Part shown: positions 25,801 through 36,700 of the stretch, one piece after another
How positions within the stretch are numbered: position 1 is the first letter of the stretch
How the letters are laid out: each line of letters opens with the position of its first letter
Assembly (NCBI GenBank): GCA_020355945.1
Contig: CP070627.1
Location: 7,469,740-7,533,739 of the forward strand
DNA from: Candidatus Aminicenantota bacterium
GTDB lineage: Bacteria; Acidobacteriota; Aminicenantia; UBA2199
Length of the DNA: 64,000 nt
Reading direction: 5' to 3'
Program-made: the position numbers and the translations under genes
Notes under the pieces: generated by a model
Told to the model about the DNA's origin: nothing
The model's input: only the letters and a program-made list of their open reading frames with translations
Database searches by the model: none

Positions 25801-27775
25801 TTTTTTCAAGGAAATGAATCATTTTCTCTATATAGGCGTTGAGTCGAGGTGTATTTTTAGCAGAGAAAACAAACAAATACGTTTTTCCCTTGTGTTGTTC
25901 GATGTAGTTTGTGGTCTGTCCCCTATTTTCCATATTCTCCGGCCGTTCTTCCAGTACCACATGGACATTGGAGCCGCCAAAGCCAAAGGAACTGATGCCA
26001 GCGCGCCGGGGTATGGGTTGATTTTTATCATCCGACAAATGTTCCCAGGCTTGGGTTTTATCGATCACGAAAAAGGGTGTCCTGTCCAATTCAAAATAGG
26101 GGTTCAGTTTCCGGAAATGAAGATTCATGGGTATTTTCTTGTATTTCATGGCCAGGAGGACTTTTATAAGCCCGGCAATACCGGCTGCGGTTTCCAGGTG
26201 CCCGATATTTGTTTTCACAGAACCAAGGGCACAAAAGGGTTTGTCTGGTGCTGGGATGCCGCGCTGTTGATACAGGTGGTCAAAGGCCTTTTTTAAGCCA
26301 TTAATTTCCACGGGGTCGCCCAATTCCGTACCGGTGCCGTGGGTTTCGATATAGGTTACGGTGCGGGGGTCGATTAGCGCCCGTTCATAAGCTTCTATTA
26401 ATAAGGCGGCCTGGGCATTGGCATTGGGAGCAGTGAGGGAATGGGCATGACCACCGTGATTCTCAGCGGTGCTTTTAATGACAGCATAAATATGATCATT
26501 ATCGGCTGTGGCCTGGTGCAAGGGCTTTAAAAAAACCGCGGCCACACCTTCACCCCTAACATAGCCATCAGCCCTTTCATCAAAGGTTTTACACCGGCCG
26601 TCTTTTGCCAACATACCGGTGCTGTAAAAGGCCAGGGAAAGACCGGGCGAAATTATCACATTTACTCCCCCGACAATGGCCTGGTCACAGGTCCCATTCC
26701 ATATGGCTTCCACACCGCGGTGAACCGCGACCAGGGAGCTGGAGCAGGCTGTATCGATGGGTTCACTGGGTCCATGGAAATTCAACAGGTAAGATACCCG
26801 GTTGGCTACCAGGGCACAGGATAAAGACGTGGCTATATGATGGCTATCCACTGGTACAACACCGGAAAATAAAATACTTTGATAATCCGGGGTAGAAACC
26901 CCGACAAACAATCCTGTCCGGGTCCCGGAGAGATCAGAGGCTTTGTAGCCTGCATCTTCGATGGTGTTCCATACGGTTTCCAGGAAGATTCGCTGCTGGG
27001 GGTCCAGCAGTCGTGCTTCCCGGGGGGATATATTAAAAAATTCCGCATCAAATTTGTCTACATCTTTGATAAATGCACCCCACCTGGCGCCGCTGTCACT
27101 GCCATAGGGTTTCCAATCCCAGCGGTGCGGTGGAACTTCGCTGACCAGGTCATTGCCTGCTTCCAGGTGCTGCCAGAAGGTTTCCAGGTTTTCCGCCTGG
27201 GGCAGGATCCCGCTCATGCCAATGATGGCAATGGCTTCCCCCGGTCTCCTGCCGCTTCTAGTTTCCCTTTTCCCGGATATGGCTCCTGCCTGGCTAAACC
27301 CCTTTAAACGTTCACCGTAATATTGAGTCATCCGGTCCTGGTACTGCTGGCATAAATACCCGGCCAACCCGTTCACCGTTGGGGGTTCAAGCTCAAAAAA
27401 CACAGTGGGCATCAATTCCAGGTTAAAGGTTTCATTAATCTTATCGGCAAAGGCGGCTAATGTCACTGATTCAAAGCCATAACCATGCAAATCCCCATCT
27501 CCACTTAAATCGGTTTCTTTGACGTTGAGTACCCGGGCTGCCAATTTGACCAGGTCCTTGTTGAGCTCTGCCGATAAACTGCTTCCATTGGTGGAATCTC
27601 TTTTTACCGGCGATGCCCCGGGGGTATCACCGATGCCCGGGAAACGCTGCCGCTGCTGATGCCGGTGTTGAAGGTCTTTTAATAATCGGAACCCCTCTTC
27701 CGATGATAATTGGCGCCTGGAAAGCATTTCAAATACCCGGGCTTTGCTTAATTTATCTTCCCTTTTGACAATCAT
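19889..27775 (-). CDS. Trans-AT polyketide synthase D: dock-ACP-KS-ACP-ACP-KS-ACP-KS0
   Basis: 2628 residues. In order: N-terminal docking segment (27775-27690); ACP completing the KS of protein C (Ser at 27467, GFESVTL); KS1 (27225-25935, Cys at 26744) with an ACP-like insertion in its flanking domain; tandem ACPs (Ser at 24785 and 24422, both ELGLDSILAVEL); KS2 (24180-22950, Cys at 23699); ACP (Ser at 22202); then a degenerate KS (22010-20730) with Cys replaced by Ser (21503, DTASSGSL), HGTGT replaced by NSIGTG, and about 17 residues missing before GCIPGEG. The protein stops right after LPTYPFKRQ. No AT, reductive domain or thioesterase occurs. The tandem-ACP module is the best target of the beta-branching cassette. 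Chain release must use another protein. ATGA overlap with gene C; GGAGGG site 6 nt before the ATG. Confidence 0.93.
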   Translation of the reverse strand: MIVKREDKLSKARVFEMLSRRQLSSEEGFRLLKDLQHRHQQRQRFPGIGDTPGASPVKRDSTNGSSLSAELNKDLVKLAARVLNVKETDLSGDGDLHGYGFESVTLAAFADKINETFNLELMPTVFFELEPPTVNGLAGYLCQQYQDRMTQYYGERLKGFSQAGAISGKRETRSGRRPGEAIAIIGMSGILPQAENLETFWQHLEAGNDLVSEVPPHRWDWKPYGSDSGARWGAFIKDVDKFDAEFFNISPREARLLDPQQRIFLETVWNTIEDAGYKASDLSGTRTGLFVGVSTPDYQSILFSGVVPVDSHHIATSLSCALVANRVSYLLNFHGPSEPIDTACSSSLVAVHRGVEAIWNGTCDQAIVGGVNVIISPGLSLAFYSTGMLAKDGRCKTFDERADGYVRGEGVAAVFLKPLHQATADNDHIYAVIKSTAENHGGHAHSLTAPNANAQAALLIEAYERALIDPRTVTYIETHGTGTELGDPVEINGLKKAFDHLYQQRGIPAPDKPFCALGSVKTNIGHLETAAGIAGLIKVLLAMKYKKIPMNLHFRKLNPYFELDRTPFFVIDKTQAWEHLSDDKNQPIPRRAGISSFGFGGSNVHVVLEERPENMENRGQTTNYIEQHKGKTYLFVFSAKNTPRLNAYIEKMIHFLEKTFPSSTASSTGRDPAGHIQKELLSTASRILKVNISDIHPDEVLEDWGFDQVTLSILAAQLEEKYHRGINLETLYQYPSIHALALYLSGEKPTSLKSPEVRSTEVSLADMAYTLQVGRESMEERLAVVASTPAQLWEKLNQYYHDNSENTNIEGVYRGNSSTPKQDIQFTETKIALENDDLEKIAQLFVAGINIDWQLLYPVNKPKRLSLPTYPFERKRHWLEQTPGPQENTAFKESKIPLVMTNRQHQEGPVNQVNQIKSQNRKIVLKKTSTGPGNSTYDSPQPSPHVQPGVNKAAYSSSPRGRDALARQIKEILAAVLFKSPMEIDENKAFMELGLDSILAVELVKQLEQAFQVEIKATQLYDYSTVNQLARYVSTIIPGQSLPVSAPGNQEEPRGKPPVPAASGPASSSTGNNNGSDRYSEEVMSLVSHVKEILANVLMIEISKIDENKPFMELGLDSILAVELAKQLEQVFQVEIKATQLYDYSTVNTLASHLHSLGVTSSKGLTMPAAGPSGPSMPPIPSVSSPPPEAAKPSSPRESAEVAVIGMSGRFPGADNIYRYWQNLANSVNSVTEVPADRWDVNQYYEPDTTDPNKTYCKWGGFLQDVDQFDPLFFNISPAEAELLDPQQRLFLQEAWRAIEDAGYAADSLSNSKCGVYVGVMSGQEYPSTNMLSAYSILPARISYFLNLKGPAVPIDTACSSSLIALHLACKSLLNGETDMMLAGGVTLFLTEKPYIGMSMMEMLSRDGKCKTFDNQADGFVPGEGVGAVVLKLLDKAVADGDHIYGVIKGSGINQDGKTNGITAPSAQSQKDLELEVYKNSGINPGTITYVEAHGTGTKLGDPIEIEALTEAFRQYTPKKQYCPIGSVKTNIGHPSAAAGIASVIKVLLALEHKKIPPSLHFHQENEHINFKDSPFYVNTSLIDWKAPPGVPRRAAVSSFGYSGTNAHMIIQEPPGLPVDTPPVTLPFYFIPISARNEEVLHHKYKDLLHWLDQENTNRYSPEDIAVTLTLGRAHFSLRSALLVKDIAGLKQMLTLVGEGKTPENYSRSKVTPSLPRQEEMKEESARLLRELQTVNRYQWSEGEYKNKLTALANLYIKGYNPDWRVVYQGREYRRISLPTYPFARERYWNPGLRWEGTQGNGQEQTQLRTPGIPVPPDETSPIRHIQQDLIKLMETLLKVKEKDIDVDESMFQYGFDSITFTEYIKQINKRYDIEFAMESFFDLGNPTIRSLSQYLYKQFKNRFTRYSRESGPVVEEAGGVEPMAIIGLSAVMPRSEDPETSWKHLAEGKRLITPIPKERWELEMSEKEMKAGTQEMSSSGGFLKGVKSFDAEFFGVSPQEAECIDPRQLILLETAWETIEDAGYKVSDLSSSKIGVFIGASDGGYHEILHPTGEKRKVCLHGGNALSMAANRISLLFNLRGPSEVIDTASSGSLVAVHRGVEALRSGTCSMAIVGGVHIIPTPTLFGGGQPDGCIPGEGAGAILLKPLGQATADGDHIYALIKGSAENHSGRSASLKTPNAAALAGCLNDAYTNARLNPNSLTYIEANSIGTGNGDPAEIQALKTIFSQWDKPNDGSLPPGARQPHCGIGSIKPNIGHLEAAAGIIAVIKVLLALKHQTLPVTIGLEKKSPPTAGEKEIEGSPLYMVRKTVPWERLVDKENQVIPRRAGINAFGRGGTNAHVILEEWPRARGTQRKAHGEKQGAQGPWREQDPHLIILSAKNEERLKAYAEKLKDFLEAPDTAGGQKPGPQEPADKRDPDRKIEDDILLISNETLKAAPGGYEPASIDAFIRRINEKYHLKITADLFIRQLSIGAFIKYLKKSHKEEFKNHYNSIGISRNSIQPDSPHPDLVDTAYTLQVGREEMDERLAVVVSCTRELKEKLDAYCQGKNDIRDLFRGTVNHDKTGFGHLMAGEEKEEFIKIFIRNRNFAKLAYCWVWGVSIDWKLLYQGKMPKRISLPTYPFKRQ
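20300..20520 (-). other. Degenerate ACP-like insertion in the flanking domain of the terminal KS0
   Basis: The segment from 'KIEDDILLISNETLK' to 'IGAFIKYLKK' follows ACP helices I-IV. The GFDS site reads GYEP, with Pro codon at 20441-20443. It splits the post-KS flanking domain between LKAYAEKLKDFLE and DTAYTLQVGREE, the same point as three other KSs here. It cannot carry phosphopantetheine. Confidence 0.6.
20684..20732. repeat. In-frame heptamer array in the KS0 linker (PKS D)
   Basis: Seven 7-mers, mostly ending GC: CCCCTGT, TTTTCGC, CGTGCGC, CTTGCGC, TGTGTGC, CTCGTGC, ACGGGGC. It encodes the linker between the KS core (HVILEEW) and its flanking domain (LIILSAK). 49 bases, so the reading frame is fixed by the surrounding sequence. 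Confidence 0.65.
24340..24460. repeat. Direct repeat, tandem ACP copy 2 of PKS D
   Basis: This is nearly identical to 24703-24823, offset by exactly 363 bp (121 codons). It encodes helices II-III of the second ACP (ELGLDSILAVEL, QVEIKATQLYDYSTVN). It shows recent duplication or gene conversion of the doublet. Confidence 0.85.
24703..24823. repeat. Direct repeat, tandem ACP copy 1 of PKS D
   Basis: This is the partner of 24340-24460 and encodes the same part of the first ACP of the doublet. The linker between the two ACPs (24560-24690, rich in Pro, Ser and Gly) is not repeated. Confidence 0.85.
25530..25765 (-). other. Serine-less ACP-like insertion in the flanking domain of PKS D KS1
   Basis: The segment 'HIQKELLSTASRILKV' through 'IHALALYLSGE' is a full ACP-like fold by sequence. 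The phosphopantetheine motif reads DWGFDQVTL: Ser is Gln, codon at 25652-25654. It sits between the KS core and ADMAYTLQVGRE of the flanking domain. Confidence 0.75.
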
Positions 27776-30700
27776 AGTATTCCCTCCGTAAGACTTTCTG
27801 CTTCGGAAACGGTTATTTCTCCAAGTTCCAATTGATGAATTAATTCCTTGATGTTTTCGTCATCCATGGGTTTTTGCCGTTGATTTGCCGCGGAGATCCA
27901 ATACCTCTTCCCGGTAAAGGGATAGGAGGGCAGTGATACACAGTATACCTCTTGTCCCTGGTAAAAATTCTTCCAATCCGGTTCACTGTCAAGGCCGTGC
28001 ACATACAATTCCGCTAATGCCACTAATTTATCTTTATACTCATTTCCAGGTAATTGCGTGTGTAATCGTTCATCTATTAATTGATTTTTCTGCTCTTTTT
28101 GTTGGAGCGCTGTTTTTGGGTTTCCTGCCCCGGCCTCATTGACCAGGTAGTCCCGGGTATGACCGGTTTCACATAATTCCCTGAGTTTTTGTTTCAAATC
28201 GCTTTCATCTTTGACCAGCAGTGCCGAGCGCAGGGAAAAGTGATTCCTGCGCATATGCAGGGTATAAGCAATACTTTCCATTGATGCCTTTATGCCGGAG
28301 TTCAACCACTGTAAGAGGTCTTTGTACTTTTGTACCAATGCTTCCCGGGTTTTGGCTGAGATGGGTATAAAATAGTAGGGTCTGGTTATGGCCGGCTGTT
28401 TGGCAGACAAGGGAGCCGCAGGCAATGGGGCAAGCCCCCTTGTCCCCTTAGGGGGTTCTTCCAGTACCAAATGCACATTGGTACCGCTGAATCCGAAGGC
28501 GCTGACTGCCGCCCGCCTGGGCCGGTCTCCTCCCGGGGTTTGCCAATCGGTTAACCGGGTATTAACATAAAAAGGACTATCTTTAAAGTTGATGTGACGG
28601 TTAGGGGTTTTATAATTGAGGGAGGGTGGTATTTGTTGGTATTTAAAGGCCAGCAAAACTTTGATAACACTGGCAGCTCCTGCTGCTGCCAGGGTATGGC
28701 CGATGTTGGTTTTCACCGAACCTACAGCGCAAAATTGCTTTTGGTCGGTATATTTCCTGAAGGCATCGGTGAGGCCATTGATTTCGATGGGGTCGCCCAG
28801 GGGGGTTCCTGTGCCGTGGGTTTCTATGTAACCGATGGTTTCGGGATTGATGTTAAACCTGTCGTATACTTCGCATTCCAATGCGGTTTGGGCAGGTGCA
28901 CTGGGGGCGGATATTCCCAGGGTTTTTCCATTATGATTCATGCCGGAACCTTTGATAATTCCATATATATGGTGCCTTTCCCGGAGTGCCCCGGGAAGAG
29001 GTTTTAGTACCACCACCCCCACCCCTTCGCCGGGTATAAAGCCGTCGGCTGAGTCATCGAAGGTTTTGCACTGGCCTGTGGGGGACAACATCCCTGATTT
29101 GCCGGCCAATGTATGAAACAGTGGTGTGGTGGATATCATCACCCCACCGGCTACGGCCAGTTCGCAGGTACCACTGCGAATACTCTCACAGGCCAGGTGA
29201 AGCGCTGCCAATGAAGAAGAACACGCTGTATCCAGCGACAGGGCCGGACCTTTTAAATTCAGGTAATACGCTGCCCTTGCCGGTAATATGGAAGCAGTAT
29301 TTCCCATAAATGTATATTCTACAGGGTTTTTTGCCTCTTCTTTTATTCTTGCCGCATAATCTCCACTGGAACATCCTACAAAAACACCACACCTTTTGCC
29401 TTTCAATTGCTTCTCCGTATACCCGGCGTCCTCCATGGCACCCCAGGCCTCTTGCAAGAATAATCTCTGTTGGGGGTCCATGACTTCGGCTTCTTCGTCG
29501 GGAATATTAAAAAATTCGGCATCAAACTGATCTATATGGGATAAAAATGCCCCCCACTGCATGTCCTCTCGTTTTTCTTCATTTCCCCCTTCTTTTATTT
29601 CCCACCTGTTTGTGGGCATTTGTCGAACCGAATTTTTCCCGGCGGCCAGGTTAGCCCAGAATTGATTCACATCGTTTGCATCCGGGAATCGACAGGACAT
29701 ACCGATAATGGCAATGGGTTCATCCTCACCATCATATTTTTTCCCGGGTTCACCTTCAGCCCCGTTCATGGTGTCTCCTTGTTCCCAGGAGATTATTTCC
29801 CCTGGTTCAGTGGCCTTTTGGTCCTGCTGTTCCCGGGTTTCCCCGGGTCCGGGAGTATGCCGGGGTTCCTGGCCCGATTCTTTGCGAATATGGTGACTTA
29901 ACTCACGAAGGGTTGAAAAGTTAAACAGGTCAGTGGAACGTAAATCCAGGTTTAATGCTTCATTTATTTTGTCGATAATTTCTACGGCCATGAGTGAGTC
30001 CACGCCATAATCCTGGAAAGAGGCATCCGGTTCCAGCTCTGACTGATCGATGTGCAGGAGCCGGGCAAGGATCCCCGTGATGATTTCTTCTACATGGTCC
30101 GGGCTGCCGGTGGTGGGGGCGCTGGTGGCCCCGGAAGCTGCGGTTTCCACACCAATCAGGGGTGCCGGTCGAGGATTTGCCGCTGGTTCCCCTGACTTTT
30201 GGCTCTTTACTCCCGGGACTACGGCTTTTTCCAGGATGACTTCTCCATTGCTTTCTCCAATAATGACTGCCTGGCTGAAGTTTTCCTCTGCACCGGGAGG
30301 CAGTCCCAGTATTTGCACCTGTTCAAATCCATTTTCTTCCAACACCTGTCGCCATTTGCCCGGGCTCAGCAGCGGGGAACCTTTGATGCGATTGGCCTCA
30401 TCCTGGAACAGCCACCAACCGTCCGTTAAACCAAAAGTCATGGTACTGAAATCCTGTTTGCGGGTGCCTTCATTGATCAGCAATAAACCGTTGGTTTTCA
30501 GCAGTTTTTTCAGTTGATTTAAGGAAGCGGTGATTTGCCGGGTGGCATGAATCACATTAACGGCCAGAATAAGGTCTATGGTCCCGGGTTTGAAATGCTG
30601 CTGTTCCGGGTCTTTTTCTATATCCAATACCTGGAATGCCATAAAGGGGTAAAGGTGGGCAAAGGTTTGCTCTCCGTGTTGGACGAATTTTTTAGATAAA

Positions 30701-33700
30701 TCCGAATAAATATAGTGGATGTTTTCCTTATATTCTTGCAGGGCTTTCAGGACGGATGCGCTGGTTCCGCCGGTTCCGGCTCCCACTTCCAATACCCGGA
30801 TCCTGTCTGCCGGGTTCTTTTGCAGTCTTAAGTTGATATAGGCTTGCACCACCCGGGCTGTCAATTGGTTGAATAAATCAGACATCTCATTGCCTTTGTA
30901 TACATTTTCCACCAGGTGCAGCGAACCGCGGGGAAACATCACTTCCATATGATTCACCTGGGCGCTGAGCACCTGCGGATAAGCCCTGGCACAGGTATAC
31001 AACAATTCAATATGAGGCGCAATCACAGGGAACTGCTTCATCAACCGGTTTTTTTTATTTTCGAGCAGTTTAAGGTTTTTCCCCGGGTCTTTTTCTTTTG
31101 GTTCCCGCGAGGTCCATATATTATTTTCAGTGATGCGGATCAATCCTGCCCTGCTCATGATGTCCAATAAAGCTTCATACAAGCGATCATACCCGGGTAC
31201 AATTTTAAGTTGGTGTTTGAGATGTTCTTTATCATATTGTTCACCTGCTTTTTGAAAGGCCCCCATTTGACGGAACACGCTCCACAGGAGGTCTTCCATG
31301 AATTCCTGCAGGGCAGCAAAGGCCTGCTGGTCCTGGTGGGAATCGCCGGTGATGAGCCCGGTTAACCAGGGCGTAATCCCCGGGACCACCTTATCAATCA
31401 ATGAAGGAATTTGCTGTGGGTAAATAAGCACCGGTTGTTCCGGGTGGATGTCCATTTTTTTCAATACCTGTGTTTCCATTTTATAGGCAATGACCTGGCG
31501 GGTTCGCCGGGTCAATACCTGGTGAACCACGGCCATGCCCTCTTCAGGGGTGATGGATAGAGTGCCCTGGGCTGCTAACCGTTTATTATAATACTCGTTG
31601 GCCACAATCCCCACAGTGCCCCAATACCCCCAATTGATTATTTTTACCGGGAAAGAGACCTTTTGACTGATATAATGGGCAAAGGCATCTTTAAAGGTAC
31701 AGGCGGCAGCATAATTACTCTGCCCGGGAGCGCAGGCAAAGGACTGGGAAGAAGAAAAGAACATCATAAAGTCCAGGGGTTCATTTTGGTAAACCCGGTA
31801 TAAGATCACACTGCCAATGACTTTGGGAACCATTACCTCCCGGAGGGTTTCCTCGTCCATGAGGGCGATGGTTTTGTCTTTTAACACAATGGCAGAATGA
31901 ATTACCCCATTGATGGAGCCAAAACGAGCCCTGGCCTGGGCAGCGGCGGCGGCCATACGTCCCGGATCTGCAGCGTCTGCTTGCAAGTATAGGATCTCGC
32001 CCCCGCAGCCCGGGGATTCAATTTGGGCTATTTTTTGTTTTTGCTGTTCATTTAATTGGCTTCGACCCAATAATATCAAGCTGGCGTTCATGGTTTGCAC
32101 CAGGTAACGGCAGAGTTCCAGGCCAATGCCGCCGGCTCCGCCTAAAATCAAATAGACGCCGTGCTCTCTAAAGGGTGATGGGGTTTTCTCCATTGTTGGC
32201 AGTATGATGGGTTCTATTTTCTGCACATATCGTTCCCGGTTTCGCAGGGCCACCACGCTGCCTGGGGCATGGGGAGGTTCGGCCATAATCGATGCTGCCA
32301 GGTGCTGCATCTCTTCCGTGCCTCCGGGTTTATCCCTTTTTATTCCCTTTAGACTGATGTCCAGGCAACTGATCTGCCAACGGGGATACTCCCTGGCCAT
32401 GGACCCGACAAATCCATGCAGGGCAGCCGAGTGAGGTATCACTTCTTCCCGGGTTAATACCCGGAGCGTGTCATTGGTAATCACTTTTATTTGCAGGGGT
32501 TCCCGGGTAAATCCACGGCGGATTAATGCTTTCACCAGGTGGAACAGCGAAAACACTCCATGTTCCTGGCTTTTTGCCAATACCTCCGGGTCAAGAATAT
32601 CTGTGGTGTCCCCCTGGATACCTCCCAGGAAATAGATACAGTGGAGTTGTCCTGGTTTTCCCACACTCTCCCAGGCACTGGCCGGGTCCTGGTCTGTCGA
32701 GGCTGGCAGCGGGATGCCTATCACCTCGGCCCCGGACTGACGATGTGCATCAGCCAATGCTTTCTCAAACCCCATTGTGTCGGGAGGATAAACCAATAGA
32801 ACCTTTTGCCTGGCCGCTTTATTTTCTTTTAGATTTGCTTTTTTTGTTTCCCGGGCCCGGGTTTCTGACTCGGGGGGCAGCGGGCAGGGAATCCAGCGGG
32901 GCTTGTATAAAAAGGGTACTTCTCCGGTTGATTTTCCCGGTGCTATTTCTTTCACCGGTCTTAAGGTGACATCATGGAGTTTGACACATACCCGGCCGGT
33001 TTCATCCAGCACTGCCACATGGTAATGATGCCCCGGTTTACTGTCCGCAGCTTTCACATAGGCATACCCCTGTTCTGCCAGGGGATGCAATATCTCTACT
33101 TTCTCAAAAGAAAAGGGCAGCATTGGTACCCGGGGGGTATTATGCCGGGTGTGACAGGAGATAAGACCGGCAATGGTCTGCAAAGAGCCATCCATCAGGC
33201 TGGGATGAAGGGTATACTGGTGGCGATGCCGGCCGGTTTTGTACCCGGGGGGTAAGCTCAAGACTCCCAGGGCTTCTGCTGCTTCCGCATTGGCGAGTAT
33301 TTGTTTAACCCCCTGTAAATTGAGGCCATAGCAAAGACCTACCCCGAGAAAGGCAGAATACAACTCTTTACCGTCCACTTGCACGGTGCACCTGGATTTG
33401 ATTGCCTCAATGGGTAAACGCGACAGCGGTTGATCCTTATCTGCTGCCGGTATATCATGGATGCGAAATTCTCCCCTGGCATGGGTAATGGCTTGCTGAT
33501 GGGTTTCACTGCGAACCTGGAAGCGATATTGGCTGTTATACTTTTCTATAACGATCATCACTTGCCTGGGTTCATTTTGAACCGCCAGGGGTTGAAGCAA
33601 GACCAGCCGGTGTATATTGAAGGTGCCTGGCTGCCTGGTCTGTGAAAAAGCAGCGTGCGCCATCTCTATGTAAGCCACACCCGGGAGTATACACCGGCCC

Positions 33701-36700
33701 ATCACCTGGTGATGACCCAGGACCCAATCGGTTTCCCGGAAGGTTTTTTGGAAGACAAGGCTGTTGGGATATTCCAGGCTCTTTCCCGGGTCAATGCCGT
33801 CGAGTAAGGGATGCAATTGAGCTTTTTCCCCGGGCAGGTGGCTGGTTTCGGTGGTCTGGGATTTCCAACAGCGTTTCCTGGCAAAGGGATAAGTGGGGAG
33901 TGAAATCCGACAGGGTGTTTCTCCCGGATATAATAAACGCCAATCAATGGCCAGGCCTGAAACCCACAACCGGGCCAGGCGGGGTAAGTCCCGCTGCTTC
34001 AATAGGTTGTTTATAAACTCTTCCCCGGTTTTCCCTTTCAACACACGCTCCAGGGTTTTTTTATCGGTTTTTGTACTTCCTGTAAAAAGATTCTCTATTC
34101 CCGGCTCCCCCTGGACATATTGAGATAATTTTTCTTTTAATTCCTCCATATTGGAAATCACCAGGGCAAGTCGCTGGTTCATGGCTTCCCGGCCCACCTG
34201 CAGGGTATAGGCCATATCCCCGGGGGAAATATTGCCTTGATTTTCATTGGTGTTTTCCTGGTTTTCCAGGAATTCTTCCAGTTTCCTGGCATATTCTTTC
34301 AGTCGTTCCTCATTTTTGGTAGAAAGGAGAATCAAATATTCCCTGTCCTCTGTTGTCTGTTGTCTGTCTGCCGGTGCTTCTTCCAGTATCACATGGGCAT
34401 TGGCACCACCAGCACCGAAAGAACTGATGGCGGCCCTTATGGGATACCTTCTCTCCTCTCCATCGACCTTTATAACCGGCTGCTTCCATTCGCTCAATTC
34501 TTGCTGCACATAAAAGGGAGATGTTTCAAAATCGATATTGGGATTTAATGTCCGGGCATGGAGCGAGGGCACCAACTGTCGGTGCTTCATCTGTAATATA
34601 ATCTTGGTTAACCCGGCGATCCCTGCTGCGGATTCCAGGTGTCCTATATTTGATTTTACCGACCCGATGGGGCAGTATTGTTTTTCCCGGGTATATTTTT
34701 CATAGGCTTTGATCAATCCCTGGATTTCCACCGGGTCACCCAGTGAGGTTCCTGTACCATGTGCTTCCACGTAACTGATGGTGCGGGGATTGATGTTAGC
34801 ATTTTTCAAGGTTTGCCCTATCAAACTGGCCTGGGCGTTGGGATTGGGTACGGTATAACCGTTGGTTCTTCCCCCGTGATTGATGGAACTGCCTTTGATC
34901 ACGGCATAAATATGGTCCTTATCCCTGAGGGCAGTGGGCAGTGGTTTAAGCAGGACTGCCCCGACCCCTTCACCGGGAACAAACCCATCACTGCCGCCCC
35001 CAAAAGTGCGGCACCGTCCGGTGGGTGACAACATCTGCATCGAGCACAGGCTCAAATATTTGGAAGGATGAAGATATAGGTTAACCCCACCGGCAATGGC
35101 CATACGGCATTCTCCTTTTTCCAGGCTGGCACAGGCCAGGTGGACAGCAGTCAAAGAAGCCGAACACGCTGTGTCCACCGGCATACTGGGACCGTGAACA
35201 TCAAATACAAAAGAGACCCGGTTGGCAATGGACCAGGGATTGGATAAGGCCAATTCCAGGTTCCCTCCCGGCCCGAACATATAATATGAATACGTGGTTA
35301 CCCCGGTAAATACTCCTACATCTCCCCCATCCACACCATTTTTTTCGCAGGTATATCTTTTTATTTCCTCCCGGGTGTATCCTGCATCCTCAACGGCTTC
35401 CCAGGCAGCTTCCAGGAAGATTCGTTCCTGGGGGTCTATCATTTCCGCCTCCCGGGGTGATATATTAAAAATAATCGGGTCAAACACATCGATATCCTCC
35501 AGAAATCCCCCCCATTTGCTGTACATTTTGCCGGTCCCGGTCCCGGGATCATAATAGTCCCGGTGGTCCCAGCGGCTGGTTGGTATTTCAGTGATACAAT
35601 CCCTTCCGTGCTTTAAATTTTCCCAATATTCTTCCAGGTTCCTGGCCATTGGATAGCGGCCGCTGACACCAATAATGGCGATCTCACCCCTGGTTTCCGG
35701 GCTTGATGACGCTTCATCGGGTATGATAATGGTTTCCTGTTGAAGGGGAATTTTCCCTGCTGACGGGGTGAGAGGTTTTGCCGGTTCGGGCTTTGACCGC
35801 CGGATTTGTGCTGCCGGCGGCTGACTCTCTTCAATATTGAACCTTTTAACCAGGTCCACCTGGTGATGGGCCACAAAATAAGCGGTTAACTGCTGCAGGT
35901 TCCGGTACTCAAACAGCAGGGTTTTGGGTATCGAACATAACCCTCTCTCCACTTCCACATTAAACATATTAATGACAATCGAATCAATGCCATATTCTTC
36001 AAAGGAGACTTCGGGCTCTATTTGGTCCGGTGATAATTTCAATATCTTTCCCAACATTTGTTTCAAGAATCCCCGGGTTTTTTCAGCCAACTCTTCCGGG
36101 TCAATGGTGGATGGGGGAGGTCCCGGCGCAGTGACTGACGGGGCTGGTTGGAAAGTGTAACCCCGGGCCATGATTGGTTTTATTCTGTCCGGGCTGCCGT
36201 GGACCACGATGCATTGAGTAAGATTACATTCCAGTACCCGTTCCAGTGCATGAAGGCCTTCGTTGGTGGGCATTCCCGGTGCGCCCGTCAGTTCCGATAA
36301 TATCGCCCGGTCTTCATCCGAAAGCTGCATGCCCCCTTCCTGCCATAAGGGCCAATTGATGGAGACGGTCCTGCCGGAACGTTCCTGTTGGTTTCGCTGC
36401 TGTTCCCGCCATTGGGCAAAGCGATCCATGAAGGCATTGGCATAGGCATAATCACACTGGCCAGCATTGCCCAGCACCGCTGCCAGCGATGAGAACATAA
36501 TAAAAAAATCCAGGTTTTCCTCCCGGGTGACTTCATCCAGGTGGACCGCGCCGTACACCTTGGGAGCCAATACTGCTTCCGCCTCTCCCGGTGTTTTTTT
36601 CATAATAAAAGAGTCCCGGATAACCCCGGCGCTGTGAAAGATACCGTTCAATTGATTATATCGGTGTTTGACCCGGGTTACCAGGTGTTCCGCTTCCTGG